Origin: Deltaproteobacteria bacterium
Lineage (GTDB): Bacteria > Desulfobacterota > Desulfobacteria > Desulfobacterales > SURF-15
Assembly: GCA_024644775.1 (NCBI GenBank)
Contig: JAHEHB010000321.1
Coordinates: forward strand, 1-6,396
Length of the DNA: 6,396 nt
Direction: 5' to 3'
Below the pieces are notes generated by a model that had not been told where the DNA came from, searched no databases, and saw only the letters and a program-made list of their open reading frames with translations. Positions 6,182 through 6,396 of the stretch are shown piece by piece; within the stretch, counting starts at the first letter, position 1, and each line of letters begins with the position of its first letter. The translations under genes and the position numbers were made by a program.

Positions 6182-6396
6182 ATGAACTTGGCATCCAGGT
6201 TTTTGTATTTACGCGGGATTCCGAGCGTGATAGGATCAAACATCATGATCCCTTCAATCGAATTCCTTCCTGAGAGTTCTACAAAAAATATCATTGGTGT
6301 CTTCTTTGACATCGATGACACCTTCACAACCCATGGAAAGATCCCCGTACCCGCATTTCAGGCACTGTGGTCACTCAAAGAAAACGGACTGAAAGC
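6182..6396 (+). CDS. HAD-superfamily hydrolase, N-terminal part, truncated by window edge
   Basis: The reading frame is open from a stop at 6149-6151 to the right edge (71 codons from ATG 6182). It contains GVFFDIDDTFTTHGKIP, the HAD motif I DxDxT: with ATG 6182 as residue 1 the nucleophile is Asp43, the acid/base Asp45, and Thr47 follows. The next stretch, VPAFQALWSLKENGLK, matches the helix after motif I in Cof/HAD-IIB-type phosphatases. Such proteins dephosphorylate small phosphorylated metabolites such as sugar phosphates; the later motifs and cap lie outside the window, so subclass and substrate are open. If 6182 is right, motif I is preceded by about 40 residues, longer than usual; starting at ATG 6245 would put the Asp at residue 22. 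It is divergent from the URO-D-like gene. Confidence 0.75.
   Translation, partial: MNLASRFLYLRGIPSVIGSNIMIPSIEFLPESSTKNIIGVFFDIDDTFTTHGKIPVPAFQALWSLKENGLK

Noticed and set aside
1..6396. CRISPR arrays, tRNA or rRNA genes, transposase genes and phage genes.
   Set aside because: Reading both strands gave no regularly spaced direct repeats, no tRNA cloverleaf and no mobile-element protein.

Overview
The window looks like a chromosomal segment of a Gram-negative bacterium of moderate G+C. The Sec-exported binding protein, the tripartite tricarboxylate transporter (TTT), the FCD-type GntR regulator and the URO-D-superfamily protein together suggest an environmental, probably anaerobic, proteobacterium or Desulfobacterota-like organism. 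That assignment is inference only; there is no rRNA or other phylogenetic marker here.

Layout. Positions 1-860 (+) hold the 3' part of an amidohydrolase (COG2159/FluG-like) gene whose start lies off the left edge. It is followed closely by an FCD-type GntR regulator (best start 936, end 1583). After a 146-bp gap come tctC (1730-2701), tctB (2749-3210) and tctA (3223-4728), a complete TTT uptake system in one tight operon. A 60-bp convergent gap separates this block from a minus-strand URO-D-superfamily gene (4789-5955). That gene is divergent from a plus-strand HAD-type hydrolase gene starting near 6182 (or 6245) that runs off the right edge. The divergent gap (5956-6181) carries inverted-repeat structures resembling a REP- or MITE-like element.

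How the genes fit together. The plausible unit is amidohydrolase + GntR + TctCBA. The periplasmic protein captures an organic acid or similar small molecule, TctA/TctB import it with an ion gradient, the amidohydrolase acts on it or a derivative, and the GntR protein senses a pathway acid and controls the operon. The substrate cannot be read from the sequence. The URO-D-like protein and the HAD hydrolase belong to other transcription units, and no link with the transporter is shown.

Most of the window is ordinary accessory metabolism, and I see no convincing new multi-gene system. The points worth a second look are: a glycine where the amidohydrolase family normally has its catalytic aspartate; a serine at the third FCD metal-histidine position in the regulator; an HxDG instead of HxCG motif in the URO-D-like protein; an 11-base perfect Shine-Dalgarno sequence with no gene behind it; and the repeat structures before the HAD gene.
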